DNA of 35,080 nt, taken from assembly GCA_017852795.1 (NCBI GenBank), contig JAFMKU010000016.1, forward strand, positions 1 through 35,080, written 5' to 3'. Of the stretch, positions 1 to 9,459 are shown piece after piece (positions within the stretch are counted from its first letter, which is position 1; each line of letters begins with the position of its first letter). Both the position numbers and the translations under genes were made by a program. Under the pieces are notes generated by a model. That model saw only the letters and a list, made by a program, of their open reading frames with translations. It was not told the DNA's origin and made no database searches. The DNA is from Candidatus Neomicrothrix sp. (lineage in GTDB: Bacteria; Actinomycetota; Acidimicrobiia; Acidimicrobiales; Aldehydirespiratoraceae).

Positions 1-1371
1 GGTCCCCGAGATCAGTTCGATGAGGCGTTTACTCATGGGGTCGCCACGGTCCGGGTTGCCCCTGATGACGACGGGTTAGGGGTGGCGTTGGCGGCTTGTC
101 GGCTAGGCGACGCGCTGATCATCGCTGCGGACGCGTCGCGGGCTCGACACCTCGCGGTGGCGTTGCGGCGAGCCGGGGTGGACGTGGCGCTGGCTCCCGA
201 CGATTGGGCCAGAGCAGCCGGTGGAGCGACCGTGGTTGGTTCTCGTTCAGCAGCGTGGATGCCGATGCCAGAACTTGCAGCGGTTGTGGTCATCGACGAA
301 CACGACGAACGCCTCAAAGAAGAACAATCCCCGACGTGGCATGCCCGGGATGTGGCGCGTGAACGGGCCAGACGCCGCGGGGTTCCGCTGGTGATGACCT
401 CCGCCGCGCCGTCGCTCGAAGCGTTGCGCCTTGGCCCACTTCTGCGCCGCGACCGTTCCGCTGAGCGCGGTGACTGGCCAATGGTGGAGGTCATTGATCG
501 GCGCGACGAAAACCCGATGAAGGCCGGCTTGTTCGCTGAAGGGCTCCGTAGCCGAGTCGATGGTGACCGGCGGGTGGTGTTCGTGCTCAACCGGACCGGT
601 CGGGCCCGGCTGCTGGCCTGCTCTGGTTGCGGTGAGCTGGTTCGTAGCGACGACGCAAGCCAGCTCATGATGCTGATCGGCGACGAACTGGTCAGTCCCG
701 ACGGCAACGAACGGCGTCCGGTGGTCTGCGCCGGTTGCGGGTCAACCTCGCTCAAACTGCTCCGGATCGGAGTGGATCGAGCCAAAGAAGAACTCGAAGC
801 GTTCCTGGGTGAACCGGTCGACGAGGTCACCGCAGCAACCGAGGAGCGACCAACTCGACGGGTAGCGATCGGAACCGAAGCGGTACTGCACCGAGTTGAT
901 CAGGCCGATGTGGTCGTCTTTTTGGACATTGACCAGGAGCTGCTCGCGGTTCGCCAACGAACATCGGAACAGGCCATGGCGTTGGTGACTCAAGCCGCCC
1001 GGTTGGTCGGTGGCCGCGACCGGCGCGGCTCGGTGGAGCCGGGACGGATCGTGTTCCAGACCCGTCAACCAGATCACGAAGTGCTCCGGGCCGCGACCCT
1101 TGGCGACCCGTCGCTGGTTGCGGTCGCGGAACGGGACCGGCGCCAGGCCATGCACCTTCCACCGTATGGAGCCCAGGTAGCGGTGAGCGGCGCGGGAGCC
1201 GAAGCGTTCCTCGCGGCGTTCGGTCAACCCGACGGTGTGCAGATTCGAGGACCGGTCGATGGCCTCTGGTTGCTTCGGGCCGCTGAACGGGAGCCGATCC
1301 TTGACGGCCTCGCCGCGACCTCCCGCCCATCGGCCCGGCTTCGGATCGACGTCGATCCTCTGCGAGTATGA
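1..1371 (+). CDS. priA: PriA-like primosomal protein N' (degenerate helicase), 5' end outside window
   Basis: Frame 1 is open from base 1 (GPRDQFDEAFTHGVATVRVAPDD...) to TGA at 1371. PriA-like segments: IDEHDERLKEEQ..HARDVAR..RRGVPLVMTSAAPSLEAL, VVFVLNRTGRARLLACSGCGELV, VVCAGCGSTSLKLLRIG, and RRQAMHLPPYGAQV near the C-terminus. Confidence 0.85.
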   Translation, partial: GPRDQFDEAFTHGVATVRVAPDDDGLGVALAACRLGDALIIAADASRARHLAVALRRAGVDVALAPDDWARAAGGATVVGSRSAAWMPMPELAAVVVIDEHDERLKEEQSPTWHARDVARERARRRGVPLVMTSAAPSLEALRLGPLLRRDRSAERGDWPMVEVIDRRDENPMKAGLFAEGLRSRVDGDRRVVFVLNRTGRARLLACSGCGELVRSDDASQLMMLIGDELVSPDGNERRPVVCAGCGSTSLKLLRIGVDRAKEELEAFLGEPVDEVTAATEERPTRRVAIGTEAVLHRVDQADVVVFLDIDQELLAVRQRTSEQAMALVTQAARLVGGRDRRGSVEPGRIVFQTRQPDHEVLRAATLGDPSLVAVAERDRRQAMHLPPYGAQVAVSGAGAEAFLAAFGQPDGVQIRGPVDGLWLLRAAEREPILDGLAATSRPSARLRIDVDPLRV

Positions 1372-1910
1372 ACCCAATGTCTTCCCGTCTTGTTCTGGTT
1401 GTGTTGCTGGCCCTTGGGATCGTTGGATTCGTTTTGGTGGTCACCGCCGGTGACGATCAACCGGTGCTGGTAGACACGCTGACCTCCGAAGGCTTGGCGA
1501 CTCGTGTTCCCGAAGGTTGGGAAGCGGTAGAAAACCTGCCGTTCGAGTACCGACCGCCGGCCGCAGCCGACCCGTCCGGTTTTCAACGTTGGATGGTGGC
1601 CCGGTCCTGTGGCCCGCAGGGATGCACGGTGAGAAGCCTTGCGCAATGGATGGCGGTCGCCCCTGAACTTCCGACGTTTACCACGGCGCTAGCCCCGGAC
1701 TCGGGCCTTGAGGTGATCGCGAACGACCTCGGTGACGACTATTGGGCCGTAACGGCCCGTACCGACGCCGATGCCACCCTGGTGTTCGTCGCGGTGTTTA
1801 CCGACGGCGCCGACGATTACGTTGAATGCGGAGTGTCGATCGGCGTGACCGGCGATCAGCGACTCGCGGAACGCATCGTTGAGGTGTGTCGATCCACCGA
1901 GCGGATCTAA
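1368..1910 (+). CDS. hypothetical membrane-anchored/exported protein
   Basis: ORF overlaps the priA stop by 4 bp (ATGA). N-terminal hydrophobic segment SSRLVLVVLLALGIVGFVLVV followed by a soluble domain with four Cys. No family recognised. Confidence 0.65.
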   Translation: MNPMSSRLVLVVLLALGIVGFVLVVTAGDDQPVLVDTLTSEGLATRVPEGWEAVENLPFEYRPPAAADPSGFQRWMVARSCGPQGCTVRSLAQWMAVAPELPTFTTALAPDSGLEVIANDLGDDYWAVTARTDADATLVFVAVFTDGADDYVECGVSIGVTGDQRLAERIVEVCRSTERI

Positions 1911-2431
1911 CCTTCGGCCCATTCGCGACGGCGCACCTCGTACATGGCGATCGCCGCGGCGGTCGCCACGTTGAGGCTCCCGACCTTTCCTAGTTGAGGA
2001 ATGAACGCCACCGAATCGCAGGCTGCGAGGGTGGCGGAGGTGCAGCCCCGATCTTCGTGGCCAACAACGATGGCGATATCGCCGGACATTGGTACCTCAT
2101 GGAGCGCTAGCGCTTCGCTGGTGAGTTCGATGGCGACCACGTGGTAGCCGTCAGCTCGGGCCGCGGCCACGGCGGCGGGTCCCGAGTCATGGATGGTCCA
2201 GGTCAGGTAACGGCTGGTGCCAAGTGCGGTCTTGTTGACCTTGTCGTGGCTGGGATCTATCCCCGCTCCGAGGTACAGATGGTCGACTCGTTCGGCGGCG
2301 GCGGTTCGGATCATCGAACCCAGGTTGAACGGGTTGGCCACCGTGTCGAGTACCAGCGCGAGCCGTCCTTGCGTGCGGCGCCGCCACTCCCGATGAAGTC
2401 GTTTCATCCCGGTTCCGTCGAGTTGGGTCAT
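1907..2431 (-). CDS. TrmH/SpoU-family RNA 2'-O-methyltransferase
   Basis: LALVLDTVANPFNLGSMIRTAAAERVDHLYLG...IAIVVGHEDRGCT...AFIPQLGKVGSLNVATAAAIAMYE match SpoU motifs 1-3. AGGAG SD upstream of ATG. Confidence 0.88.
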   Translation of the reverse strand: MTQLDGTGMKRLHREWRRRTQGRLALVLDTVANPFNLGSMIRTAAAERVDHLYLGAGIDPSHDKVNKTALGTSRYLTWTIHDSGPAAVAAARADGYHVVAIELTSEALALHEVPMSGDIAIVVGHEDRGCTSATLAACDSVAFIPQLGKVGSLNVATAAAIAMYEVRRREWAEG

Positions 2432-3036
2432 GGTCGTGCTCCTAATTCAAGAATACGAAAACCCGCCCGGCTCGTGAGCCGTTCCACGGGGTAATGCTGC
2501 CGGTCTAGCCAGGCTGCTAACGAGTCGCTTCCCAGATGTTTCTGAACGACCAGATGAGCCCTCCCGGTGGGGGTGAGCCGGTCAAGCCAGAACACCAGAA
2601 GGTCATGCAGCGCGGTTTTGCCGATCCGGATTGGCGGGTTGGACAGGATCCGATCGAAGCGCACATCGGGGTCGACCTCATCGGGTGCAGCAACGGTGAT
2701 CCGATCGGCGGCACCAATCGACTCGGCGTTGGCCCGCGTCAACGCCCGAGCCCGCTGGTTGGTGTCCACCGCCCAGATATGCGCGTTCGGAGCTCGCAGG
2801 GCGGCGACACAGGCGATCGGCCCCCAGCCGCAGCCCACGTCAAGGATGCGTTGATCGGTCGCGGTAAGCGGAGGGGTTTCGAGCAGCAGCAGTTTGGTTC
2901 CGGCGTCGAGGTGATCGGCTGAAAACACTCCCCGGTCGGCGGTAAGGGTCAGCGCGACGTCGGGCAGCGACACCTCGACCGGGTGAGGTTTGGAAGCCGT
3001 TTCCGGCTCCTCGTCGAAATATTGACCGGCGTTCAC
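2428..3036 (-). CDS. class I SAM-dependent methyltransferase, RsmC-like (16S rRNA m2G family)
   Basis: FSADHLDAGTKLLLLETPPL..ILDVGCGWGPIACVAAL (SAM motif I) and FDRILSNPPIRIGK (NPPF-like motif). GTG start, 4-bp overlap with the next gene. Confidence 0.8.
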   Translation of the reverse strand: MNAGQYFDEEPETASKPHPVEVSLPDVALTLTADRGVFSADHLDAGTKLLLLETPPLTATDQRILDVGCGWGPIACVAALRAPNAHIWAVDTNQRARALTRANAESIGAADRITVAAPDEVDPDVRFDRILSNPPIRIGKTALHDLLVFWLDRLTPTGRAHLVVQKHLGSDSLAAWLDRQHYPVERLTSRAGFRILELGARP

Positions 3037-3074
3037 GTGGCCGACGGTAGCGGCGGTCTGGCTACCCTTGTGGT

Positions 3075-3599
3075 ATGGCTTCGTTCGATATTCGTGTGAT
3101 TGGTGATCCGGTTCTGCGGCAGCGGGCCCAAGAGATCGAAGAGATCGATGGTTCGCTGGCCCGACTGGTCGACGACATGCTCAACACCATGTACGAGGCG
3201 CCGGGTATTGGTTTAGCGGCACCACAGGTAGGGGTGAACCGTCGCCTGTTTGTTTGGGACATCGGAGATGGCCCGTCGGCGATGGTCAACCCGGAAATCG
3301 TCGAGTCCGATGGTGAATGGTCGTTTGAAGAAGGTTGCCTGTCTGTGCCGGGGCTTTCCTGGGAGATTCTCCGACCCAAACAGATCCACATTGTGGGGCG
3401 GGACCTCGACGGAAACGAGATCTCTTACGAAGCCGACGAGCTCGAAGCCCGCATGTTTCAACACGAGATGGACCACCTCGACGGCACCTTGTTGATTGAA
3501 CGACTCGACGCTGACACTCGCAAAGCAGCACTCCAAACCATCAGTGACCTACGGATCGGGCAGAAGCACCGGCCATCCGGTGGCCTGAGCCTTCCGTGA
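3075..3599 (+). CDS. def: peptide deformylase
   Basis: GIGLAAPQVG, EEGCLSVPG and FQHEMDHLDGTL motifs. Confidence 0.96.
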   Translation: MASFDIRVIGDPVLRQRAQEIEEIDGSLARLVDDMLNTMYEAPGIGLAAPQVGVNRRLFVWDIGDGPSAMVNPEIVESDGEWSFEEGCLSVPGLSWEILRPKQIHIVGRDLDGNEISYEADELEARMFQHEMDHLDGTLLIERLDADTRKAALQTISDLRIGQKHRPSGGLSLP

Positions 3600-4465
3600 C
3601 CCTTCCCGTCGCAGGCCCGGTTCAACGGGTCGCCTATCTCGGCACTCCCGAAGCGGCCGTGCCCCCGCTGCGGGCGCTGGTGGCCGCCGGCTTCGATGTG
3701 CCGGTCGTGATTTCGCGTCGGGACGCTCGCCGAGGCCGAGGTTCGGCGTTGACCCCGTCACCGGTAAAGGCCGCAGCCTTAGCGTTGGGGTTACCGGTCG
3801 CGGATGACCTTTCGGCGCTGACCGATCTCGACGTCGATCTGGCCGTGGTGGTGGCGTACGGTCAACTCATCCCGGAAACGACGTTGGATACGTTGCCGTT
3901 CGTCAACCTTCATTTTTCGTTGCTTCCTCGGTGGCGGGGAGCAGCGCCGGTAGAACGTGCCATCTTGGCCGGAGATCCAACCACTGGCGTCTGTCTGATG
4001 GCGCTTGAGCCAGTTCTCGACACCGGTCCGGTGTACCGCCGTTACGAGACCCCAATCGACCCGCACGAAACGGCCGATGCGTTACGGAACCGCCTCGTGG
4101 TCGCCGGCGTGGACCTGTTGCTGTCGGCGTTGCGCGACGGTCTAGGTTCACCCGAACCGCAACAAGGCGAGGCCACCTATGCCGCCAAGATCGGCAGCGA
4201 CGAACGCGAGTTGAACTGGGCAGAACCTGCCGAGGCACTCGAACGTCGGGTTCGAGTCGGAGGAGCGTTCACGTTCTGGAACGGTCGCCGTCTCAAAGTG
4301 CATGCGGCCCGCACCGTTGCGGCTGGTGCCGATGGGGTAGTGGTACCCACCGTTGACGGGCAGCTACAACTCCTTGAGCTGCAACCAGAAGGAAAGCCTC
4401 GCATGGCGGCGACCGACTGGGCTCGTGGCGCCCGCTGGTCGCCGGACGAACGGTTCGGGCAGTGA
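3596..4465 (+). CDS. fmt: methionyl-tRNA formyltransferase
   Basis: AYLGTPEAAVPPLRAL, FVNLHFSLLPRWRGAAPVERAILAGDPTTGV. Adjacent to def with a 4-bp overlap. Confidence 0.96.
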   Translation: MTLPVAGPVQRVAYLGTPEAAVPPLRALVAAGFDVPVVISRRDARRGRGSALTPSPVKAAALALGLPVADDLSALTDLDVDLAVVVAYGQLIPETTLDTLPFVNLHFSLLPRWRGAAPVERAILAGDPTTGVCLMALEPVLDTGPVYRRYETPIDPHETADALRNRLVVAGVDLLLSALRDGLGSPEPQQGEATYAAKIGSDERELNWAEPAEALERRVRVGGAFTFWNGRRLKVHAARTVAAGADGVVVPTVDGQLQLLELQPEGKPRMAATDWARGARWSPDERFGQ

Positions 4466-5592
4466 GCGACGACGCCCGGCGACTTGCCATCAACGCGGTG
4501 GTACGGATCGAACAAGAAGGGGCGTATGCCAACGTGGTGGTTCCGGCCATGCTTGGTGAATCGGACCTTGATGAACGAGACCGGGGGTTCGTTACTGAAC
4601 TGGTGTACGGCTCAACAAGGATGCGGCGTCGCCTCGATCATGTGGTCGACCGGTTTCTGGTGCAGCCGCCACCACCGACCGCTCGGGCCGCGCTGCGGAT
4701 CGGAGCACACCAGTTGTTGCACCTGGCCACACCGCCGCACGCGGCAGTGTCGGCAACGGTCGCGGCGAGCCCCAAACGATTTCGGGGTTTCATCAACGCG
4801 GTTCTTCGCAAAGTTGCGGGAAGCCTCGATCATGAACTGGGGTTTCCGTCGCTCGGTGTCGAACTGAGTTACCCCGACTGGATCGTTGAGCGGTTCACGG
4901 CCGATCTGGGAGCCGACGCAGCCCGCCAGGCGTTGACGGTGATGAACACTCCGGCGCTGGTGCATCGCCGTGACGACGGCTACGTGCAGGACCCCAGTTC
5001 TCAGGCGGTGGCCAGCGAAGTGCCGGTCAATCCCGGTGATCGGGTGCTCGATGTTTGTGCAGCGCCAGGAGGAAAGGCCACGGCGTTGGCTCAGCGAGGC
5101 GCTCGGGTGATCGCCGGTGATCGCCGCAGAGCACGAGCCGGGTTGATCGTGGAGAACCGCCACACCCTCGAACTGGACGACCTTCACGTCGTTCAGGCCG
5201 ATGCCACCTGCCCGCCGTTCGCTCCCGCAAGTTTCGATGCGGTGCTGGTCGACGCCCCCTGTAGCGGACTGGGGGCGCTGCGCCGTCGCCCCGACGCTCG
5301 TTGGCGGGTCGCTCCGGGCGACGTTGACGAACTCGCAGCATTACAGTCGCAGATCCTTCGGGCGACCGCGGAACTGGTTCGCCCCGGAGGCTGGTTGGTG
5401 TACAGCGTCTGCACGTTGACGATGACCGAATCGAGTGGCGTGGTCGACGACGTTGCTGCCGCCCTACACGAGCAGGGTTTCGCCCCGGTCGCACCGGAAG
5501 GTCAACACTGGCAGCCGTACGGGTCGGCGTCGGTGCTGCTCCCCGGATCCGACAGCGACGGGATGGCGCTGGCCCGGTGGATCAAGCACTGA
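4462..5592 (+). CDS. rsmB: 16S rRNA (cytosine-5)-methyltransferase RsmB/Sun family
   Basis: NusB-like N-terminus (RRLAINAVVRIEQEGAYANVV) and VLDVCAAPGGKATALAQ, VDAPCSGLGALRRRPDARW, YSVCTLT motifs. Confidence 0.94.
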   Translation: MSDDARRLAINAVVRIEQEGAYANVVVPAMLGESDLDERDRGFVTELVYGSTRMRRRLDHVVDRFLVQPPPPTARAALRIGAHQLLHLATPPHAAVSATVAASPKRFRGFINAVLRKVAGSLDHELGFPSLGVELSYPDWIVERFTADLGADAARQALTVMNTPALVHRRDDGYVQDPSSQAVASEVPVNPGDRVLDVCAAPGGKATALAQRGARVIAGDRRRARAGLIVENRHTLELDDLHVVQADATCPPFAPASFDAVLVDAPCSGLGALRRRPDARWRVAPGDVDELAALQSQILRATAELVRPGGWLVYSVCTLTMTESSGVVDDVAAALHEQGFAPVAPEGQHWQPYGSASVLLPGSDSDGMALARWIKH

Positions 5593-5639
5593 GCGCCATG
5601 GACAGACCAGCCACGGTTCAGATTGGCTAGGGTGCGGCC

Positions 5640-6137
5640 ATGGTTTCGGTCAAGGTGCTGACGGTTTCCGATGGGGTCGTGGCCGGAACGCGGCAGGACG
5701 CTTCGGGTGCGGGTCTGGTCGCGTACCTTGACCAACTCGGTTGGAACGTGGTGTCGCACACCGTGTGCGAAGACGGTGAACAACCGGTAGCGGTCGCGTT
5801 AGGTGGTTTGGCTGACGGCTTTCACGGCTTGATCGTTACCACCGGCGGCACCGGGTTTGGGCCGCGGGATCGAACGCCGGAAGGAACTCGTCAGGTGATC
5901 GATCGGGAAGCGCCGGGGTTGGCCGAAGCGATGCGGTCCGTGAACCCGCTGGGGCGGCTGAGCCGGGGTGTGGCGGGCACCTGTGGAACTGCGCTGATCG
6001 TGAACACCCCAGGATCCGCGAAAGGTTGCATCGAAACACTGGAGGCAGTTGCCGATGTGCTTGGCCACGCGGTGAACTTGCTGGTCGACAACTATGACCC
6101 GCATCCTTCTGGCGAGGGCCAGGGTGCAGGGTCGTGA
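5640..6137 (+). CDS. mogA: MogA/MoaB-family molybdenum cofactor biosynthesis protein
   Basis: VLTVSDGVVAGTRQDASG, LIVTTGGTGFGPRDRTPE, LIVNTPGSAKGCIETLEAV. Confidence 0.9.
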   Translation: MVSVKVLTVSDGVVAGTRQDASGAGLVAYLDQLGWNVVSHTVCEDGEQPVAVALGGLADGFHGLIVTTGGTGFGPRDRTPEGTRQVIDREAPGLAEAMRSVNPLGRLSRGVAGTCGTALIVNTPGSAKGCIETLEAVADVLGHAVNLLVDNYDPHPSGEGQGAGS

Positions 6138-7186
6138 ACGGCCTCGTTGGCGGCGAATCCACCGGGCACGATGAACGTTTCATGCTTCGGGCCTTGGCCA
6201 ATGGGGCGACGGTCCGCTATCTGAGTTCGCCCAATCCTTGGGTGGGGGCGGTGCTGGTCGCCAACGACGGGTCCGTGTTCGACGGTGCAACCGAGGCGCC
6301 GGGGGGACGGCACGCCGAACGGGTTGCGTTGGACGCAGCCGGAGCCGCGGCGGCCGGTTCGACCGTGTACACAACGCTTGAGCCGTGTGCCCACCAGGGA
6401 CGCACCGGGCCTTGCAGCGAAGCGCTGATCGCGGCGGGAGTTGCCCGGGTGGTGGTCGGGATAGAAGATCCTGACCTGCAGGTGGCAGGCCGCGGGATCG
6501 ACCAGCTTCGTGCCGCCGGAATCGACGTGACGCTCGGTGTGGAAGCGTCAGCGGTGCAACAACAGCTCGATCCCTATCTGCATCATCGCCGCAGTGGTCG
6601 ACCGTGGGTGGTGGTGAAACTGGCCGCCACGTTGGATGGACGAACCGCGGCCGCCGACGGTACCTCGCAATGGATTACCGGAACCGAAGCTCGTGTCGAT
6701 GTCCATCGTCTGCGGGCGGAAAGTGACGCCATCGTGGTTGGTGCGGCCACCGTCCGCAGCGATGATCCTTCGCTTACCGTGCGTGACTGGGCGCCGCTGA
6801 CCGATCGGGGACCGGTCCGTGACCCCCGTCGGGTTGTGCTCGGTACGGCTCCGGCGGACGCTCGAGTACATCCCTGCGACTGCTGGGATGGGCCACTCGA
6901 CGAACTGCTTGACCATCTCGGTTCCCTTGGGGTCGTGCAGGTCCTGGTCGAAGGCGGAGCCGGTGTGGCTGGTTCGTTTGTTGACGCTGGGCTAGTGAAC
7001 CAGCTGGTGGTGTATCTGGCTCCGGCGTTGTTCGGCAGCTTCGACGCCCGCGGCATGCTCGACGGGGTCGGGGCCGGGACCATTGCCGAACTCTCACGCG
7101 GCGAGTTCACGGCGGTGGAACGTCTCGGCCAAGATGTGCGTATCGACTACCGACCAATTGACGAAAACAACCCGGGTCGTCGCTAG
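6134..7186 (+). CDS. ribD: bifunctional riboflavin biosynthesis deaminase/reductase
   Basis: PNPWVGAVLV, GRHAERVAL, YTTLEPCAHQGRTGPC deaminase motifs, then KLAATLDGRTAAADGTSQWITG reductase motif. Confidence 0.95.
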   Translation: MNGLVGGESTGHDERFMLRALANGATVRYLSSPNPWVGAVLVANDGSVFDGATEAPGGRHAERVALDAAGAAAAGSTVYTTLEPCAHQGRTGPCSEALIAAGVARVVVGIEDPDLQVAGRGIDQLRAAGIDVTLGVEASAVQQQLDPYLHHRRSGRPWVVVKLAATLDGRTAAADGTSQWITGTEARVDVHRLRAESDAIVVGAATVRSDDPSLTVRDWAPLTDRGPVRDPRRVVLGTAPADARVHPCDCWDGPLDELLDHLGSLGVVQVLVEGGAGVAGSFVDAGLVNQLVVYLAPALFGSFDARGMLDGVGAGTIAELSRGEFTAVERLGQDVRIDYRPIDENNPGRR

Positions 7187-7237
7187 TCGCGGCCGGTAGC
7201 CTTCAGGCCACCAGCCCTCCCCACTCAAGGAACAACC

Positions 7238-8113
7238 GTGCTGAACCTCGTCCTGCCCAAAGGATCGCTCGAGAAAGCCACCCTCGAATTGTTCGCGGCC
7301 GCCGACCTGCCGGTGGAACGCTCCTCTTCGGTTGATTACAAAGCCACCATCAACGACCCTCGGATCGCGTCGGTACGGATCCTGCGCCCGCAGGAAATCC
7401 CCACCTATGTGGCCGACGGACTGTTCGACATCGGGATCACCGGCCGCGACTGGATCGAAGAAACATCCAGCGACGTGGTTTCGCTCGGGGAGCTTCGCTA
7501 CTCCAAAGCCACTGCCAAACCGGTCAAGATCGTGATGGCGGTGCCGCAAGATTCGCCATGGCAGAGCCTGGCTGACCTTCCCGACGGGGTTCGAGTATCT
7601 ACCGAGTACCCCGAGATCACGCGCCGGTATCTCGCCGAGGCGGGGGTCGACGCCGACGTGCGCCTTTCCTATGGCGCGACCGAAGCCAAGGTGCCCGACA
7701 TTGTTGACGTGGTGGTTGATATCACCGAAACCGGACGGGCGTTGCGGGCAGCCGGATTGCGGATTTTGGAAACGCTGGTAACCAGCTACACCGAACTGAT
7801 CGCCAACCCGGTAGCTCACACCGACCCGGACAAGGCCAAAGCAATGGCGCAGGTTCACACGCTGCTGCAAGGAGTGTTGGACGCCCGGGGTCGAGTGCTG
7901 GTCAAGATGAACGTTCCGGCAGAAGCACTCGATTCGGTGATCGATCTGCTTCCTTCGATGAAATCCCCGACGGTGAGCGAACTGTTCCGAGGCGCGGGTT
8001 ACGCCGTGGAGACGGTGGTGGCCAAAGACCAGATCAACATTTTGATCCCGCAACTACGCGAGCAGGGAGCGAGCGGGATTATCGAAATGCCGATCTCAAA
8101 AATCGTTCCTTGA
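7238..8113 (+). CDS. hisG: ATP phosphoribosyltransferase, long form with C-terminal regulatory domain
   Basis: LNLVLPKGSLEKATLELF, VADGLFDIGITGRDW, VDVVVDITETGRALRAAGL, C-terminal VNILIP-like IINILIPQLREQGASGIIEMPISKIVP region. GTG start with AAGGA SD. Confidence 0.94.
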   Translation: MLNLVLPKGSLEKATLELFAAADLPVERSSSVDYKATINDPRIASVRILRPQEIPTYVADGLFDIGITGRDWIEETSSDVVSLGELRYSKATAKPVKIVMAVPQDSPWQSLADLPDGVRVSTEYPEITRRYLAEAGVDADVRLSYGATEAKVPDIVDVVVDITETGRALRAAGLRILETLVTSYTELIANPVAHTDPDKAKAMAQVHTLLQGVLDARGRVLVKMNVPAEALDSVIDLLPSMKSPTVSELFRGAGYAVETVVAKDQINILIPQLREQGASGIIEMPISKIVP

Positions 8114-8136
8114 TCGGCGAGTGAGCTGAACCCCCG

Positions 8137-8937
8137 ATGAGCGCCGAGGCGGTAGGGCTGGTTCTGGCGGCTTCGCTGCTGCACGCGTTCTGGAACGCTC
8201 GAACGCATTCAGGGGAGGATCGAGCCGCGGCTCTGGCCATCGCTTACGCGGTGGGAGCCGTCTGGATGGCTCCGTGGCTGATCGCCGACCCTCCGCTGGC
8301 GCTCTGGTGGTTGGTGATCCTCAACGGGCTAGCTCACGGCGGGTATCTGCTGTCACTGTCGGCGTCCTATGCCCGAGGGTCGCTGGCCACCACCTATCCA
8401 ATCGCCCGAGGGTCGGCCCCGCTGTTGATCGCTGCGGTAGGGATCTGGGTGCTGGATCAGCAACCCTCGTCGGCCACCGTGTTCGGAGCGTTCGCGGTGG
8501 CGTTCGGGCTGGGGTTGATCGGAAACGTCGGCTGGAGGAACGGCGAACGGCATTCGATGCTGTTGGCCCTAACCGCCGGGTGTTTCATTGCTTCCTACAC
8601 TCTGCTCGACGCCCGCGGTGCTCAAGAGGTGCACGGTTGGAGTTTTTTCGCGGCGTCGTCGGTGGTGGCGGTGCTGGTGGTGATCGTGGGGGCGAACGTA
8701 TCGTGGGCCCGGCTGGTTGCGGCCCGCCGCACCGGGCTGCTGGTGGGCGTTGCCTCGTCAGCGGCTTACGCCCTGGTCTTGCTCGCCTACACCCGAGCTG
8801 ATGCTGCCAACGTTGCCACGATGCGGTCAACGTCGATTCTGTTCGGCCTGCTGCTGGCCCCGCAGGTGATCACCGGGCGGTTACTGACCGGGACGCTACT
8901 CACCGTGGTCGGCGTCGGCCTCGTGGCGTTGGCCTAA
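8137..8937 (+). CDS. EamA/DMT-family transporter
   Basis: Multiple hydrophobic segments across about 266 aa in a two-repeat EamA-like layout (ASLLHAFWNAR..., SYARGSLATTYPIARGSAPLLIA). Confidence 0.82.
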   Translation: MSAEAVGLVLAASLLHAFWNARTHSGEDRAAALAIAYAVGAVWMAPWLIADPPLALWWLVILNGLAHGGYLLSLSASYARGSLATTYPIARGSAPLLIAAVGIWVLDQQPSSATVFGAFAVAFGLGLIGNVGWRNGERHSMLLALTAGCFIASYTLLDARGAQEVHGWSFFAASSVVAVLVVIVGANVSWARLVAARRTGLLVGVASSAAYALVLLAYTRADAANVATMRSTSILFGLLLAPQVITGRLLTGTLLTVVGVGLVALA

Positions 8938-8948
8938 CCCCGCTTCGG

Positions 8949-9401
8949 CTACTGGTCGGTTTGCCCTTTGAGCTGCACGAACGTCATCTGGAGCTGGTTG
9001 AGACCTTCTTGCAGGGTGGGAAGCGCCTCCCCGAGCCGGGTATCGAGTTGTTCGACCAGCACCTTCATGGCGTCGATGGCCAGGGTGGCTTCGGCAAAGT
9101 TTGGGTCCTGCTGAGAAAGGTGCAGCGCAGCTAGCTCAAAGAGGCCCATGGCGTGGTTGGCGATCACCGTGGCCGCCGGTGTGTTCACCAGCTGCTCTCG
9201 AACTGCGCTCATTTCCATGATCATCTGTTCGGCTTGAGCGAGTTGTTCCGGAGAAAGATCGTCAAGGGTGACCCCGTCAGGTAGCGAGGCGGCGATGGCG
9301 TCCTCTACCTCAGGGGCGAGGCCGGTGGCGCCAGGGGCGGCGGGGGTGTCGTTGTCGCGGGGAACTTCATGTTCGCCACCAGGTGTCCAGAGTGAGCTCA
9401 T
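8949..9401 (-). CDS. DUF1844-like small protein
   Basis: LEDAI..NTPAATVIANHAMGLFELAALHLSQ..EATLAIDAMKVLVEQLDTRLGEALPTLQEGLNQLQMTFVQL, divergent from infC, which is the usual context as I recall it. Confidence 0.75.
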   Translation of the reverse strand: MSSLWTPGGEHEVPRDNDTPAAPGATGLAPEVEDAIAASLPDGVTLDDLSPEQLAQAEQMIMEMSAVREQLVNTPAATVIANHAMGLFELAALHLSQQDPNFAEATLAIDAMKVLVEQLDTRLGEALPTLQEGLNQLQMTFVQLKGQTDQ

Positions 9402-9459
9402 GCTGGTACCCTAACCCGCACAATCCAGAGGGAAGTGGGGTGGACCCTAGGTTCCGTCC

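Noticed and set aside
33-830. 265-aa Ser/Arg-rich minus-strand ORF antisense to priA
   Set aside because: Extreme Ser/Arg/Thr composition and no domain; opposite a recognisable PriA.
7094-8053. 319-aa minus-strand ORF antisense to hisG
   Set aside because: hisG motifs on the plus strand are decisive; the antisense ORF has no family signature.
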